Of a stretch of 64,000 nucleotides of DNA, positions 18,330 to 28,289 are shown in pieces. The stretch's first letter is position 1, and the number at the start of each line of letters is the position of its first letter. A model generated the notes under the pieces. That model worked only from the letters and a program-made list of their open reading frames with translations. It was not told the DNA's origin and did no database searches. The position numbers were made by a program, and so were the translations under genes. This DNA comes from Calorimonas adulescens (GTDB taxonomy: Bacteria; Bacillota; Thermoanaerobacteria; Thermoanaerobacterales; UBA4877): positions 34,022 to 98,021 of the forward strand of contig NZ_VTPS01000012.1 in NCBI RefSeq assembly GCF_008274215.1, given 5' to 3'.

Positions 18330-18932
18330 TCAAATTACCTGCACCAGTATCCCCTCAACTAATCCAATGACAAGCCCAAGAATTCCGCCTATTATCTCTA
18401 TCCCTCTAAGTTCTTTCCCTGCAGCATAGAGTGCAAGCTCCTCCACCTTGGAAAGCTCAAACCCGTTTATCTTATCCTCCACAATCTTCTTTATGTTTAC
18501 CCTCTCTGTAAGCTGTTCTATCACCCGTCCAGAATCATTTTCTATAAAGTCGGTAACCTCCTCCATGACGGCCTTTTTCACATAGTCTGCTATCATCCCT
18601 TTGAACATAGATGGTATATATGATGGAATCTTCTTCTTTATTATAAGGTCAAGCCTATCCTCAACTGAAGATAGTATCTTTTCCCTGTCGGCATCACCAA
18701 CAAGGTTGTTTATAATATCATTTATAGAAATAAGCTCTCTCTCCACTATCTCGCCAAGGCTGCCCGCAATATCCCCACGCCTTTTTGGAATTAACCCCTG
18801 TATCTCGATATTAAGCACAGGTATTATTATTGGGTTGTACGGTCTGAAAAGCATCATTATAGCGAGATAGTTTGTAAACCATCCTATTACAAAGCCCACT
18901 GCCGACGAAATGATTATGCTTAAAATGTTCAA
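18330..18932 (-). CDS. DUF445 membrane protein (YheB-like)
   Basis: 200 residues with hydrophobic segments at both ends (about 1-25, including GWFTNYLAIMMLFRP, and about 180-198) and an amphipathic helical middle. This is the layout of the DUF445 family. Function is unknown; the plant and bacterial members are membrane associated. A short gap separates it from the ROK kinase gene upstream on the same strand. Confidence 0.8.
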   Translation of the reverse strand: MNILSIIISSAVGFVIGWFTNYLAIMMLFRPYNPIIIPVLNIEIQGLIPKRRGDIAGSLGEIVERELISINDIINNLVGDADREKILSSVEDRLDLIIKKKIPSYIPSMFKGMIADYVKKAVMEEVTDFIENDSGRVIEQLTERVNIKKIVEDKINGFELSKVEELALYAAGKELRGIEIIGGILGLVIGLVEGILVQVI

Positions 18933-18972
18933 TTGTTACACCTCATGATAAGTATATCATTTATATGAGACA

Positions 18973-19899
18973 CTATTCCATGGAAAGATTATACACCAGT
19001 GATGCAGCGCCTACTATACCTATATCTTCCCCCAGTTTGGCCCTCACAACCTGGACAGTCTCGTAGTTTGTCGGAAGTGCCCTTTCCTCAATCACCTGTA
19101 TCATCTTTTCATAGTACATGTCCCATGCCTTTGAGACACCCCCGCCTATTGCTATCATCTCTGGATTAAATGAATTTATTACATTGGTAAGCCCAACACC
19201 GAGGTATAGTGCCTCATCATCCACCAACCTTACAGCAAGTGGATCGCCCATCTTAGCAGCCTCAAACACGTCTTCAGCCCGGATGTTTTCATATCCTGCG
19301 AGAATTGAATCACTGCATCCCTCCACGGCTTCTCTTGCAAACCTTGCCAGTGCTGTCCCAGACGCCATGACCTCGAAGCAGCCATAGTTTCCACAACCAC
19401 ATCTTGGCCCTTTATAGTCTATAGTGGCATGTCCCACCTCCAGTGCATTGGCGTTTTCACCTTCATAGAACCTCCCGTTTAATACAGCACCTCCACCTAT
19501 CCCGGTGCTCACTGTAATGTATATAAAGTTTTGAACCCCTCTCCCTGCCCCAAAGAGCCACTCCCCTAGTGCCGCTGCATTGGCATCATTATTTAAAAGT
19601 ACATTGACACCATACCTATCTCTTAATATATCAGCTAAAGGAATATCTCTCCACTCCGGAAGGTTTGGTGGGCATACAACCACTCCTTTTTTAGAGTCAA
19701 TGGGGCCAGGCGAACCTACTCCTATCCCCTGTATATCTCTTGTGTTTTCAATTATTTTGTCTATGATACCCATCATTTCTCTTATACTCTCATCGGGCCC
19801 TTTTGTCGCAAATACTTCCCTGAAAATTATTCTGCCATCCCTATCTACAAGGCCGATAGCCGTCTTTGTCCCACCTATATCAATTCCTATGGCATTCAC
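18973..19899 (-). CDS. ROK-family glucokinase
   Basis: Phosphorylates glucose (or a related sugar) with ATP in the cytosol. Phosphate-binding motif IDIGGTKT is at the N terminus. The ROK zinc motif CGCGNYGCFE is near the middle, and the GGAVLNG and GGGVS segments match the family. No helix-turn-helix is present, so it is a kinase rather than a ROK repressor. The GTG at 19899 is favoured by GGAGGT eight bases upstream; the frame extends further with no support. This is the last housekeeping gene before the defence island. Confidence 0.85.
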   Translation of the reverse strand: MNAIGIDIGGTKTAIGLVDRDGRIIFREVFATKGPDESIREMMGIIDKIIENTRDIQGIGVGSPGPIDSKKGVVVCPPNLPEWRDIPLADILRDRYGVNVLLNNDANAAALGEWLFGAGRGVQNFIYITVSTGIGGGAVLNGRFYEGENANALEVGHATIDYKGPRCGCGNYGCFEVMASGTALARFAREAVEGCSDSILAGYENIRAEDVFEAAKMGDPLAVRLVDDEALYLGVGLTNVINSFNPEMIAIGGGVSKAWDMYYEKMIQVIEERALPTNYETVQVVRAKLGEDIGIVGAASLVYNLSME

Positions 19900-19942
19900 T
19901 ATATCACACCTCCACGAAAACTCATGATACACAGTCCATTTG

Positions 19943-20698
19943 CTAAATCTTTTCGATCATACCAAACCCCAGGGAATTCTTCTCACCAAGCCCCGCATGG
20001 TATGCTATCCACATAAGGTCTTTGTCTCCTGACATGATAAACGGTGCAAGGTATCCTTTTATGTATGTACCCTTAAAGTTTATCAGCTTCCCTTTGGGGT
20101 GATTTTTGAGATATTCCTTATCAAAGTAAATATGCAAATCCTTATCTTCGGCGCTGCTCTGTACCATAAGTTCATACTTCCTCTTTAGATTTTTTATCAG
20201 ATTTTCTTTGAATCCATCTTCATTGATATTCATATCCCTCGGTTTTAATTTACCATCAATCTCTCTTTTTGTACTCATTGTGATCGGCGACAGACATAGA
20301 AATCTGTTTTCACCATCTTCAAACCTTGGCTCTTGTAAGGCCTCAATCTCTTCTATCTTTAAAATGGCCTTTCCTATCCTCATCTCCCCCATATTGAGCA
20401 TACTTGAGGCCAAGTCCTGCATAAACTTTACAACGGGTGAAGATATGTACAGGTCTACCTTACCCCTAAACCTCAGATATGGGCCATTAACATCATAAAA
20501 ATCCAGCATCCTCAAACCGGAATATGTAAATAACTTGAAATGTTTACCACCATACACAAAACCTTCATCATGCAATAATCTCGAAAACTCTGCATCCTCC
20601 TCGTTCAACAGATGATATATATATGAGGTTATAAAATAGTTGTAGTTAATGTCCAGCGTCTGCATGTCATCTGTAAACATCCTTACCCTTATTCTCAA
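19943..20698 (-). CDS. cas6: CRISPR repeat-processing endoribonuclease Cas6
   Basis: RAMP-fold nuclease that cuts pre-crRNA within the repeat to leave an 8-nt 5' handle. The C-terminal glycine-rich loop GLGEKNSLGFGMIE is diagnostic and the 251-residue length fits. The likely start is TTG with GAGGG upstream. It is the only cas6 in the window, so it probably processes the single array for the type I-B, III-A and Csx11-type effectors. It is last in the csm operon, after cas2. Confidence 0.9.
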   Translation of the reverse strand: MRIRVRMFTDDMQTLDINYNYFITSYIYHLLNEEDAEFSRLLHDEGFVYGGKHFKLFTYSGLRMLDFYDVNGPYLRFRGKVDLYISSPVVKFMQDLASSMLNMGEMRIGKAILKIEEIEALQEPRFEDGENRFLCLSPITMSTKREIDGKLKPRDMNINEDGFKENLIKNLKRKYELMVQSSAEDKDLHIYFDKEYLKNHPKGKLINFKGTYIKGYLAPFIMSGDKDLMWIAYHAGLGEKNSLGFGMIEKI

Positions 20699-20757
20699 TT
20701 TATATCATCCCTCTCAATGCATCTAAATTATAACAAAAAAAGATGTCAAACAACACC

Positions 20758-21021
20758 TTAAATGAGATTATCAGTAGGATTTTTCTCAATACCCATTATG
20801 GTTTTCTCCACAAATTTATCGTCGGGCATTCTAAAGATAATCACCGAGTCTTCTTTTCCTTTTATAATTTTTGATAAACCATTCTTCATCTTATAAAACT
20901 GACCTTCAGTAAGTTCACCTTCAAATACAGAATTCTGAATCCAGTTCAAATATGTCCTTAAAAATTTCATTACTTTACCAACCCTCTTTACATCTACATC
21001 ATATACAACTATCACATACAT
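20758..21021 (-). CDS. cas2: CRISPR adaptation protein Cas2
   Basis: 87 residues with the Cas2 start MYVIVVYDVDVKRVGKV and the FEGELTEGQF segment. It should dimerise and bridge Cas1 in the spacer-integration complex. The conserved Asp of YDVD is present. Its setting is odd: it lies in the csm operon, nearly 17 kb from the only cas1 in view, which lacks an adjacent cas2. Confidence 0.92.
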   Translation of the reverse strand: MYVIVVYDVDVKRVGKVMKFLRTYLNWIQNSVFEGELTEGQFYKMKNGLSKIIKGKEDSVIIFRMPDDKFVEKTIMGIEKNPTDNLI

Positions 21022-21033
21022 TTAACCACCACA

Positions 21034-22092
21034 TCAACCTATCTCCAGTTTGCACCAGCCCATTGTCCAGTATTTACCACCGTCCATTATAATCCTCTTA
21101 GATACTGGAAATAGTCCCTTGTTTTTTAATTTTTTAAAAGTATTAGCAACCTTCATCCTGTTGTCGTCATTTAGCAGTTCTATAACCGTGTTGTTTTCAA
21201 TACCACATCCAAAGCCCAACCTGAAGTTTGCCCCACCAGTCTTAATCTCATTAAAATAATTTGATACGCCATGAAATCTCTCTTCTTCTTTTATAAGGTT
21301 ATCCTTAAAGAAACTTTGACTTTTCTCTATTGTCCCTTTAACATCCGCTATCCCTCTGACATTGAGCTTCTTTGCTGTATACTCGTCGATGATCAGTGTA
21401 CCTGCAAATGTCACATTTGGTTTTATACATTCTCTGTATATCTCATATCCAACAATTTCTCTGCTGTATCTACCAGTGCTTGTCTTGTTCACAGTATCTA
21501 CCCTGTATATTGCACTTATATTCTCATCGTTACTGAACAGATCTGAGACCTTAACCGCTTTAAATATATCAGTATTTGCTGACGGAGAGTACCCATATAC
21601 TGATGTCCTCAATATATTTTGCATAAAATTACTGGAATTATTTACGTCAAACCCGTTGTTCAACTTTAACCTGTTGTCGTCGTAACCCCACATTGTATTT
21701 AATATTGCAGTCCTCAGGGCCCCCTTAAGACTGGAGCCGGGTATGAACGGCCTGTTTTCCAGCATATCAATGATATTTTCTTTAATTACATTTCCCTCAG
21801 AGAAGTTGCGATAGTATGATGGGAGCACCCTCCTTGATATACTTTTTACAAAATCAATTATGTTTGCATCCAGTCTATTGCGGTTTTTATTTAAAAAATC
21901 GGAGATTGAAGGGGTACCAGCTTCACTGTATTTTTCCCACAGCCCAAGTTCATTCAGTCTGTAAGCCAGTTTATATAAATCAATTATATACAGGTTGCCA
22001 TTATTGTAAAAATAACCCGATGATGTTATCTCCTCATTGCTACCGCCAATATGCACCGGCGATAATGTTGTGAGTTTTATATTGTAAATCAT
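21034..22092 (-). CDS. csm5: Type III-A effector subunit Csm5
   Basis: RAMP protein that caps the 3' end of crRNA in the Csm complex. It begins with the Csm5-like TTLSPVHIGG and has the PGSSLKGALRTAIL segment near residues 120-135. A late GFGCGIEN segment is also family-like. Its ATG overlaps the csm4 stop by four bases, and cas2 follows closely. Confidence 0.9.
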   Translation of the reverse strand: MIYNIKLTTLSPVHIGGSNEEITSSGYFYNNGNLYIIDLYKLAYRLNELGLWEKYSEAGTPSISDFLNKNRNRLDANIIDFVKSISRRVLPSYYRNFSEGNVIKENIIDMLENRPFIPGSSLKGALRTAILNTMWGYDDNRLKLNNGFDVNNSSNFMQNILRTSVYGYSPSANTDIFKAVKVSDLFSNDENISAIYRVDTVNKTSTGRYSREIVGYEIYRECIKPNVTFAGTLIIDEYTAKKLNVRGIADVKGTIEKSQSFFKDNLIKEEERFHGVSNYFNEIKTGGANFRLGFGCGIENNTVIELLNDDNRMKVANTFKKLKNKGLFPVSKRIIMDGGKYWTMGWCKLEIG

Positions 22093-23015
22093 ATGGAAGC
22101 CTCCCTCGCCGGTATATTAAAGGCCAGGCCATATCTATAGACCTTATCTATGGACTTACCCTTTACATCAATCACAAGTATCTTTCCGCTTATATCTTCT
22201 TTAAAGATCGCTCCCTCACCAAGCATCCTGCACATATACATCACTGCATTACCATCAGTAAAGTTGGTCCACCAGCGCCTGTCTATTATCCTGTAACTTA
22301 CTGCGCTCCTTTTAAAACTCTTACTATCATCTGGGTAAATAAGAGAGAGTGACACATACCTCTCCGGTTTATCCGGTATCTTAATCTCCACAGCATCTAT
22401 AAATTCCGGTACAAACCTACCAAATCCACAACTCCTCATACCGCCCAAACCTTTATCCCCAAGGTACTTTAACAATACCTTTAAACTCTTCCAGTCATCC
22501 TCATCACAGTCAACCAAAAAGTGAAGACCGCAGTTTTTATTAAAGACAACAGCCGCCGAATAGAAAAGGCTTGATACCTTGGTTATCCTGTCCAGAGCAA
22601 CCCTTGGCCTTATATATGAACTTACACTTCTGCTCTCCTTAAAATTATTACTGGAATTCATAAACAGTTCCCAGTTGATTTTACCTCTGTTAATAAGGTC
22701 TTCAAAACAATGTTTATCAACGAATCTGGTAGATTTAATCAGTTTTCTCTTCTCCAATATTGCTTTTGCATCTGCGCCATCAAAGTCATTGATATTTAAC
22801 GGAGGTACATAAAAATAAAGTATATCACCTACAAATGGAAAAGCAGATGTGACCCTTATATCTTTAAAATCAACTCCCGTCTCTTTAGAAGATATATATA
22901 TGGCGCTATATATGGTGTCTGAATGTATGTAGTCAAGGGAATTCTCCACACCTATACCCTTTTCACCTATATGCATAGGTGTGTAAAAATTCAACTTAAT
23001 ATCTCTTAAAAACAA
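22089..23015 (-). CDS. csm4: Type III-A effector subunit Csm4 (Cas5 group)
   Basis: RAMP protein that holds the 5' crRNA handle and contacts Cas10. It has the FYTPMHIGEKG start and the glycine-rich GDKGLGGMRSCGFGRF segment near 200. I chose TTG 23015 because GGAGGGG sits seven bases before it; the GTG at 23024 almost touches that site. Between csm3 and csm5 with minimal gaps. Confidence 0.88.
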   Translation of the reverse strand: MFLRDIKLNFYTPMHIGEKGIGVENSLDYIHSDTIYSAIYISSKETGVDFKDIRVTSAFPFVGDILYFYVPPLNINDFDGADAKAILEKRKLIKSTRFVDKHCFEDLINRGKINWELFMNSSNNFKESRSVSSYIRPRVALDRITKVSSLFYSAAVVFNKNCGLHFLVDCDEDDWKSLKVLLKYLGDKGLGGMRSCGFGRFVPEFIDAVEIKIPDKPERYVSLSLIYPDDSKSFKRSAVSYRIIDRRWWTNFTDGNAVMYMCRMLGEGAIFKEDISGKILVIDVKGKSIDKVYRYGLAFNIPAREASI

Positions 23016-23029
23016 AGGGCTCACCCCTC

Positions 23030-23821
23030 CTATTCAAAGTACCTTATAATTTCGTCAACATCTGCTGTATCCATATCCGGAATTTCTACCTCTTTTACAG
23101 GTGTATTGCCAAAATAATAGTTGGACAACCGTACCTCTGTCTTTAATCCTTTGATCCTCAGCCTGCCATATCCCCTGGATACACTGCCTCCCAACCCCTC
23201 GTCCTGAAGCAGCTTTAAAAGTCCTATTATTGTCTTAATGTCCTCTTTAACCTCTTCGCCATCTTCTTTCATATCCTGATCTACAGTATATGTAATAGTA
23301 AAGCCAAACTTAGCCCCCCTTGGAACCCTTTCCATCTGCCGCGGAGTCGCTGCCGATGTTATCCTGTCTAGGGTATTTTCATATTTAATTTCCGTTAAAT
23401 ATCTCTCCATACTATCAAGTTCAATCTCATCCTTGTTGATTAAGAACGCATCGCTTACAGAGATCCTCGATGGCCTGCTGTTCTCCTTATCTGTAGCTCC
23501 AAAAATTCTGCAGACAATGCATTCAGGTTCCATACATTCATGCCTTCTAACCGGTCTTTTATCTGTGGCAGAATTCCTGTTAAAATACTCATCACCATTT
23601 TTCTTTGCAGCCTCACTCTGTTCCAGAAGGCTACGCATCTTGCCCTTTATTGAGCTTCCAGGAATATATGGCTCGTTGGAAATTGGGTCTCTTAATACAG
23701 GATTATCAACACCACCCACCTCTGATATATTCTCAGAACCGCCTATATGCATACCTGTAATAAGGTCTATCTCGCCTGAAAGTATAATGTTGCCATAAAA
23801 CTTACCAGTCCTCATCGACAT
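23030..23821 (-). CDS. csm3: Type III-A backbone ribonuclease Csm3 (Cas7 group)
   Basis: Backbone subunit that cleaves target RNA at 6-nt steps. The catalytic Asp is present in GGVDNPVLRD (Asp39 from the chosen start), aligning with Asp33 of the Streptococcus thermophilus protein. PGSSIKGKMRSLLE and GGSVSRGYGRL are also typical. A cysteine cluster near 95-105 (CMEPECIVCRIFG) is common in thermophile homologues. Start at 23821 is supported by GGAGG eight bases upstream. Confidence 0.93.
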   Translation of the reverse strand: MSMRTGKFYGNIILSGEIDLITGMHIGGSENISEVGGVDNPVLRDPISNEPYIPGSSIKGKMRSLLEQSEAAKKNGDEYFNRNSATDKRPVRRHECMEPECIVCRIFGATDKENSRPSRISVSDAFLINKDEIELDSMERYLTEIKYENTLDRITSAATPRQMERVPRGAKFGFTITYTVDQDMKEDGEEVKEDIKTIIGLLKLLQDEGLGGSVSRGYGRLRIKGLKTEVRLSNYYFGNTPVKEVEIPDMDTADVDEIIRYFE

Positions 23822-23838
23822 ATCCCATACCTCCATCT

Positions 23839-24552
23839 CTATTTTTCTCTTCCACCATATACCTTGTGGTAAACTATCAAAGCCTCAATCAAGCGGTCTA
23901 ACTTTAAGAATTGATTAAAGCCACGAATGCCATCATCGGTTATTCTTGATATAAAGACATCTATTATGTTAACTATCTCTTTCAACTGCGTATGCCTTGT
24001 AGCAAAATAATCAAAATTGACCTTAAGAGATAGCAGATACTCCCTTCTAAACTCATCGCTTCTGTTGACATAGTTATTTCTTATTTTTTTAGTAGAATCA
24101 AGAAACCTTCGCATTTCAGTGTTTTTAGCGTCATGGGCTATAGCAATATTGGCCAGGGCTCTTCCAAGAAACACAATATCTCTATCAGATATGTCATTTA
24201 TATCTTTGCTCTTTAAAAAATCAGTTATATACTTCAGGATGGAGTCTTCTGTAACAGCCCTTCTATCAATGTACAGTATGGAAGGGGTTATCTTCGTATT
24301 TGACTGCCTGAAGTTATGTCTGTCTCTTTGTCTTGCTTGTTCAGAATCTGAAATGCTATTAAGAAAGTTTTCATAATCCTGCCTTAACTTTTCTACCTTG
24401 CTGTCTTCTACATCACTTAAGTCAAAGTTTAGGATTTCTTCTATTTTCTCTTTATCCCTATCTTTCTTATCACCATTTTTACCTCTATTACCAATATTAT
24501 CCTGAAAAATCCTGTACCTTATAGCCTCAAGCAGTATATCTTCTGTATTCAT
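23839..24552 (-). CDS. csm2: Type III-A small subunit Csm2 (Cas11), long form
   Basis: Small helical subunit that lines the target-RNA channel. The C-terminal 140 or so residues look like Csm2. At 237 residues the protein is much longer than the usual 120-150. The extra N-terminal part (about 1-90) is highly charged (NRGKNGDKKDRDKEK, then EQARQRDRHNFRQ) and probably disordered. GGAGG precedes the ATG, which overlaps the cas10 stop. Confidence 0.8.
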   Translation of the reverse strand: MNTEDILLEAIRYRIFQDNIGNRGKNGDKKDRDKEKIEEILNFDLSDVEDSKVEKLRQDYENFLNSISDSEQARQRDRHNFRQSNTKITPSILYIDRRAVTEDSILKYITDFLKSKDINDISDRDIVFLGRALANIAIAHDAKNTEMRRFLDSTKKIRNNYVNRSDEFRREYLLSLKVNFDYFATRHTQLKEIVNIIDVFISRITDDGIRGFNQFLKLDRLIEALIVYHKVYGGREK

Positions 24553-26759
24553 TTAATTTCCTCCTTTCTTGTGAGCAGCAATGCAACTTCCAGTGCGCAG
24601 GCAAGCAGTCTTGCTTTTTTGCTGTTTAATGCTTTATGCCTCACATCTCTCCACAAATTACTTTTAACATTATTTTTCTTTTCAACCATGTTCATGACAT
24701 AGTTTATATAGACCACATTATAGTAGCTCTTACCTTTTCTATTCCTTTCAGACCCCTTTAAAACATTATAAATGTCTTGGATACTTCCTTTAGAATAGTC
24801 TGTTGCCACATAACTGTCGTTAAGGTCAGCACCTGCAAGCAGATTGTTTAGATAGGCTATAACGCTGTCTTTGTTTAAGTAAAAATCGTTCCATGAAAAT
24901 ACATTATTGAAGATTGAAATAGAATTTTTACTCTCATTTTCTTTTGCTCTTCTTTCCGCACCTTCAGATATTTCAGCCAGCTTATATATGGGTACATCAG
25001 GGTCTGCTAAAACTATACCCCCTGATATGTTTAAACCATTGTGAAAACCTGTGTATTTTTTAAACTCATCATAGGTAATAATGGCTGCATCTATAACATC
25101 ATCCCATGTCCCTATGAGGAACAGATCGTCACCACCTGCATAAACCAGGTTAACGTCCATAGGTCTGCCTTTGAGTATATCTATACGCCCCGACCTAACT
25201 TTTAGCTTATCAGGTAGCCTCTCGCAGAAAAATATACTAAGCCTTTCTGATAGCTCCGCATAAGATATCAGATCCACGGGGGTCGTACTGAAAATATTTC
25301 CGAGATTATCTACATCTGCTCTAAAAACCCCAATCCTCTTATCACCGATGGCTTTTCCTGCCAGGTTATCTATGCTATCTTCCGTACTGAAACTACCATT
25401 GAAAACATATATACACCCTGTATTCTCTACATCAAAACTGTGGGTAAATTCATCCTTTGGTATGTTAAATATAAACTTATGGTTATAAGATTCAACAGGT
25501 AGGCCAGGCCCACTATAAAGCTTATCAGCTATTTTAAACCCATGAGCACAATCTATAACACGCCCAAGCTCCATTATATTATCGCAAAATTTACATACTT
25601 TTACCTCCATACCTGTAATGTCTTCTTCCTTAAATAAACCATGACAAACGGGACACTCTACCAATCTAGCTCCATCACCACGTAATACTTTGACCCCGTC
25701 AAATATGTCATCAATCTGGTCAAGCCACTTCCTTGATTTCACACCATTCAGCTTATCTGCCAATGTCATCAGATAGTCCTTTGTATCCCCTTTAAGGTCA
25801 TTTGCTGATACATTTAAAGTCGCCGCCGATACAAACAACGTACCCCCGAATCTGTCAAAAATAAATCTATTTAAGCTTGAAACCTCTTTATCTATAGTTT
25901 CTTTTATTTCATCTCTATTAGGAAGGAGCAAAATACCACCGCCACCAGCATTGATAACTATATTTGTTCGTGGCAGGTTGAACTTCGTAAGCAGGCTGTA
26001 AAACAAATCCTCAAGTAGAAGCTCAAGGTAAAATGATTTGGCCCTTATCGTCTTGAGAGCTCCTTTTGAAGAAACAGTATAGATGGTATCCTGAATTCCA
26101 GAGTAATCTACTTGCAAGAGAAGATATCTCTTTTCATCATCTTTCAGTGCACCATATATGAGCTTGTCTGATAAATGCTCTGAAAAATAATACATATCAC
26201 ACATAGCCAGTGCAGTTATAAACTTTGAGTGAAAATAAAATGATTTTCTCAGATCAGTATGATTCAGCTGAGGCAGGTTAAGAGTATATCGCCTCAATAG
26301 ATTTAAAAGATATGTGCTATCCTTTGATTTAACCTCTCTACTTAAGCTGCTGGCAATATCAAAGAGGCTCTCACCATTACCTGCTGGTTCATCTACAAGA
26401 ACAGCATTATAAGATGGTTCACTATAATATTGTCTTTCGGCCTTCCCATTTACTAACGTACATACTGACATAAGGTTGACATCGCCAAAAGTCTCATCCT
26501 CTTTATGTCTCCTATTAAATACTTTCTCACCATTATTAACAAAACCTGCCAGGTTTCTTATAAATATGTCTGGTGCTTTATCCGGATCCTCATGAAACAA
26601 TATGATATTTGATATATCTTCATCATTAAAAATCTTTCTTGCCCATAAAGATCCACTTTCCGCATGGCCGATCTTCTTAAATTCAGGAATTAAAGACACA
26701 ATACCTCCAATGTCATGGAAGAGAGAAGCAGTATAAAGTTTCTCTTGCGCACTGTTCAA
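24549..26759 (-). CDS. cas10: Type III-A large subunit Cas10/Csm1, cyclase motif intact
   Basis: Signature subunit that makes cyclic oligoadenylates when target RNA binds. The palm motif GGDD is intact (about 542-545, in VYAGGDDLFLIG), as are the YSGIQD and AGGGGILL segments and a zinc finger (CPVC, CKFC). The N-terminal HD domain keeps HDIG at 15-18, but the later His-His pair reads HE and the ADN-type motif reads AGF. The DNase centre is therefore probably damaged. TTG start has AAGGGGG seven bases upstream. It is followed by csm2 and preceded by the CARF ribonuclease gene, which its product should activate. Confidence 0.93.
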   Translation of the reverse strand: MNSAQEKLYTASLFHDIGGIVSLIPEFKKIGHAESGSLWARKIFNDEDISNIILFHEDPDKAPDIFIRNLAGFVNNGEKVFNRRHKEDETFGDVNLMSVCTLVNGKAERQYYSEPSYNAVLVDEPAGNGESLFDIASSLSREVKSKDSTYLLNLLRRYTLNLPQLNHTDLRKSFYFHSKFITALAMCDMYYFSEHLSDKLIYGALKDDEKRYLLLQVDYSGIQDTIYTVSSKGALKTIRAKSFYLELLLEDLFYSLLTKFNLPRTNIVINAGGGGILLLPNRDEIKETIDKEVSSLNRFIFDRFGGTLFVSAATLNVSANDLKGDTKDYLMTLADKLNGVKSRKWLDQIDDIFDGVKVLRGDGARLVECPVCHGLFKEEDITGMEVKVCKFCDNIMELGRVIDCAHGFKIADKLYSGPGLPVESYNHKFIFNIPKDEFTHSFDVENTGCIYVFNGSFSTEDSIDNLAGKAIGDKRIGVFRADVDNLGNIFSTTPVDLISYAELSERLSIFFCERLPDKLKVRSGRIDILKGRPMDVNLVYAGGDDLFLIGTWDDVIDAAIITYDEFKKYTGFHNGLNISGGIVLADPDVPIYKLAEISEGAERRAKENESKNSISIFNNVFSWNDFYLNKDSVIAYLNNLLAGADLNDSYVATDYSKGSIQDIYNVLKGSERNRKGKSYYNVVYINYVMNMVEKKNNVKSNLWRDVRHKALNSKKARLLACALEVALLLTRKEEIK

Positions 26760-26771
26760 GCAATCGCCCCC

Positions 26772-28217
26772 TTACAGGTTTATTACTATAAACTGGAAAT
26801 CATTATCCAATTGTTTAAAATCTACCTCCTCCAGCCTGCAAAACTCATTTAATATTTTAAAGACAAGATCATTAAACTTGACATACTCCGTCTCAGAAAG
26901 TATGCTGTACCCATGTGCATATACAGAGCTATTTCTGAGCTGAGATATATTAAACAGATTGCCTATGCTCAACTGCAGGCATAGCTCATCTCCAATTGCC
27001 TTTAATAAGATATAATCATTGAGCAACGATAGGTTCTCCGGCAGGACATTTATTTTTTTCATTCCCTTTTCCAATACTGAATTCATCTTCTTTAAAACTT
27101 CTTCGTTTGGTATGTCTAGTTTGCTGTAATCAGGCCTAGCCGTATCTATATCATACCTTGCAAGCCTTATCTGCCCTATCAGCTCAAGAACCCTGTAAAG
27201 TAACAATATCGATGTGTCATATTTCCTTTCTCTGGCCCTTCTTGCAGCATTCTCATATATTGTAAACAGCAGTGACAAATATTTATCTTTATCCTTCAAG
27301 ACTGAGAAAACATTTTTATCATTTTTAAAATCCCTTAAAGGACTTATCAGTAGATATTGTTTTTTTAATGCCTCATAATACTGCAGTGCTTTCAGATTAC
27401 CTTCAACCGGCCTCCACGAGTCCATGAGATCAAGCAGATCTTTTAATTTTACCACAGCCTCATTGAAATTAAGATTATCCCATGCCCTGTAAATATTTGA
27501 AAGAATTTTCATAAAAGTATAGTTTCTGTCCGCAGCTTTCAATTCCAGTTCATAAAAAATATCGAATGCAGAAGCAAACTCATTGTTATTAAAAAGGCTA
27601 AGTGCCTTGTCTTTCTCCAGGTCACCTAAAACATCATAGGGATTTTTAACAAACTCAAGTCTCTCGGTACCCGGTTCTGGCTTTCTCATTTTGCTATTGT
27701 ATGTACTCGCAACATATACAAGGTCCATCTTAAAATATGCCCCTGCCATCGCTATGCCTGCAGACATCGCCTTTGTCCCACCCGTAAAATCAATAGCGGC
27801 ATTTTTGGGGCTCTTCCATCTATCAACATAGATTTTTTTTATTGCACGATATATATCCACAGGGTCATCCTTGCTTATCTCCTCCACAACAAACTGAGAC
27901 GGCATCAAACCCGTTTCCTTTACTACAACATCAAGGTTCTTAAGTGAATCAGGAGTATACAAAAACAATACTTTTTTGGGTTTCAAGGCCAGGATAGTCA
28001 AAACCAAAGGTTCATAGGAAAAGCCAAGAGACAGAATTAGATAATCATAATTGCTGCATCTGTTACTCCATTCATTTATAAATTTTTTCTTAACAAGAGG
28101 AAATATCTCCGTGGAGTAAAAATCTTCTGCCTCATTGGCTGGCATGTTCTCCCATTGGTTCCTTAATTGTTTTAAGGCTTCATCAAAACCAGTATTTTCA
28201 TACATAAAATTCGTCAT
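26772..28217 (-). CDS. CARF-HEPN ribonuclease, TIGR02710/Csm6-like
   Basis: Ancillary type III effector. The N-terminal half has a Rossmann-like CARF domain with the sensor segment DFTGGTKAMSAG (near 145-156), which should bind cyclic oligoadenylate. The C-terminal part carries a HEPN RNase motif RNSSVYAH (Arg, six residues, His). It is thus likely an RNase switched on by Cas10. Several ATGs are possible; 28217 has GAGG six bases upstream, while 28229 and 28205 are less well placed. Directly upstream of cas10 in the same operon. Confidence 0.83.
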   Translation of the reverse strand: MTNFMYENTGFDEALKQLRNQWENMPANEAEDFYSTEIFPLVKKKFINEWSNRCSNYDYLILSLGFSYEPLVLTILALKPKKVLFLYTPDSLKNLDVVVKETGLMPSQFVVEEISKDDPVDIYRAIKKIYVDRWKSPKNAAIDFTGGTKAMSAGIAMAGAYFKMDLVYVASTYNSKMRKPEPGTERLEFVKNPYDVLGDLEKDKALSLFNNNEFASAFDIFYELELKAADRNYTFMKILSNIYRAWDNLNFNEAVVKLKDLLDLMDSWRPVEGNLKALQYYEALKKQYLLISPLRDFKNDKNVFSVLKDKDKYLSLLFTIYENAARRARERKYDTSILLLYRVLELIGQIRLARYDIDTARPDYSKLDIPNEEVLKKMNSVLEKGMKKINVLPENLSLLNDYILLKAIGDELCLQLSIGNLFNISQLRNSSVYAHGYSILSETEYVKFNDLVFKILNEFCRLEEVDFKQLDNDFQFIVINL

Positions 28218-28289
28218 CCCCTTCCTCATACCTCATGTACAAAAAGTAATGACCGGCTGTCATGTATAGATTTAACTAAACATGTCTAT

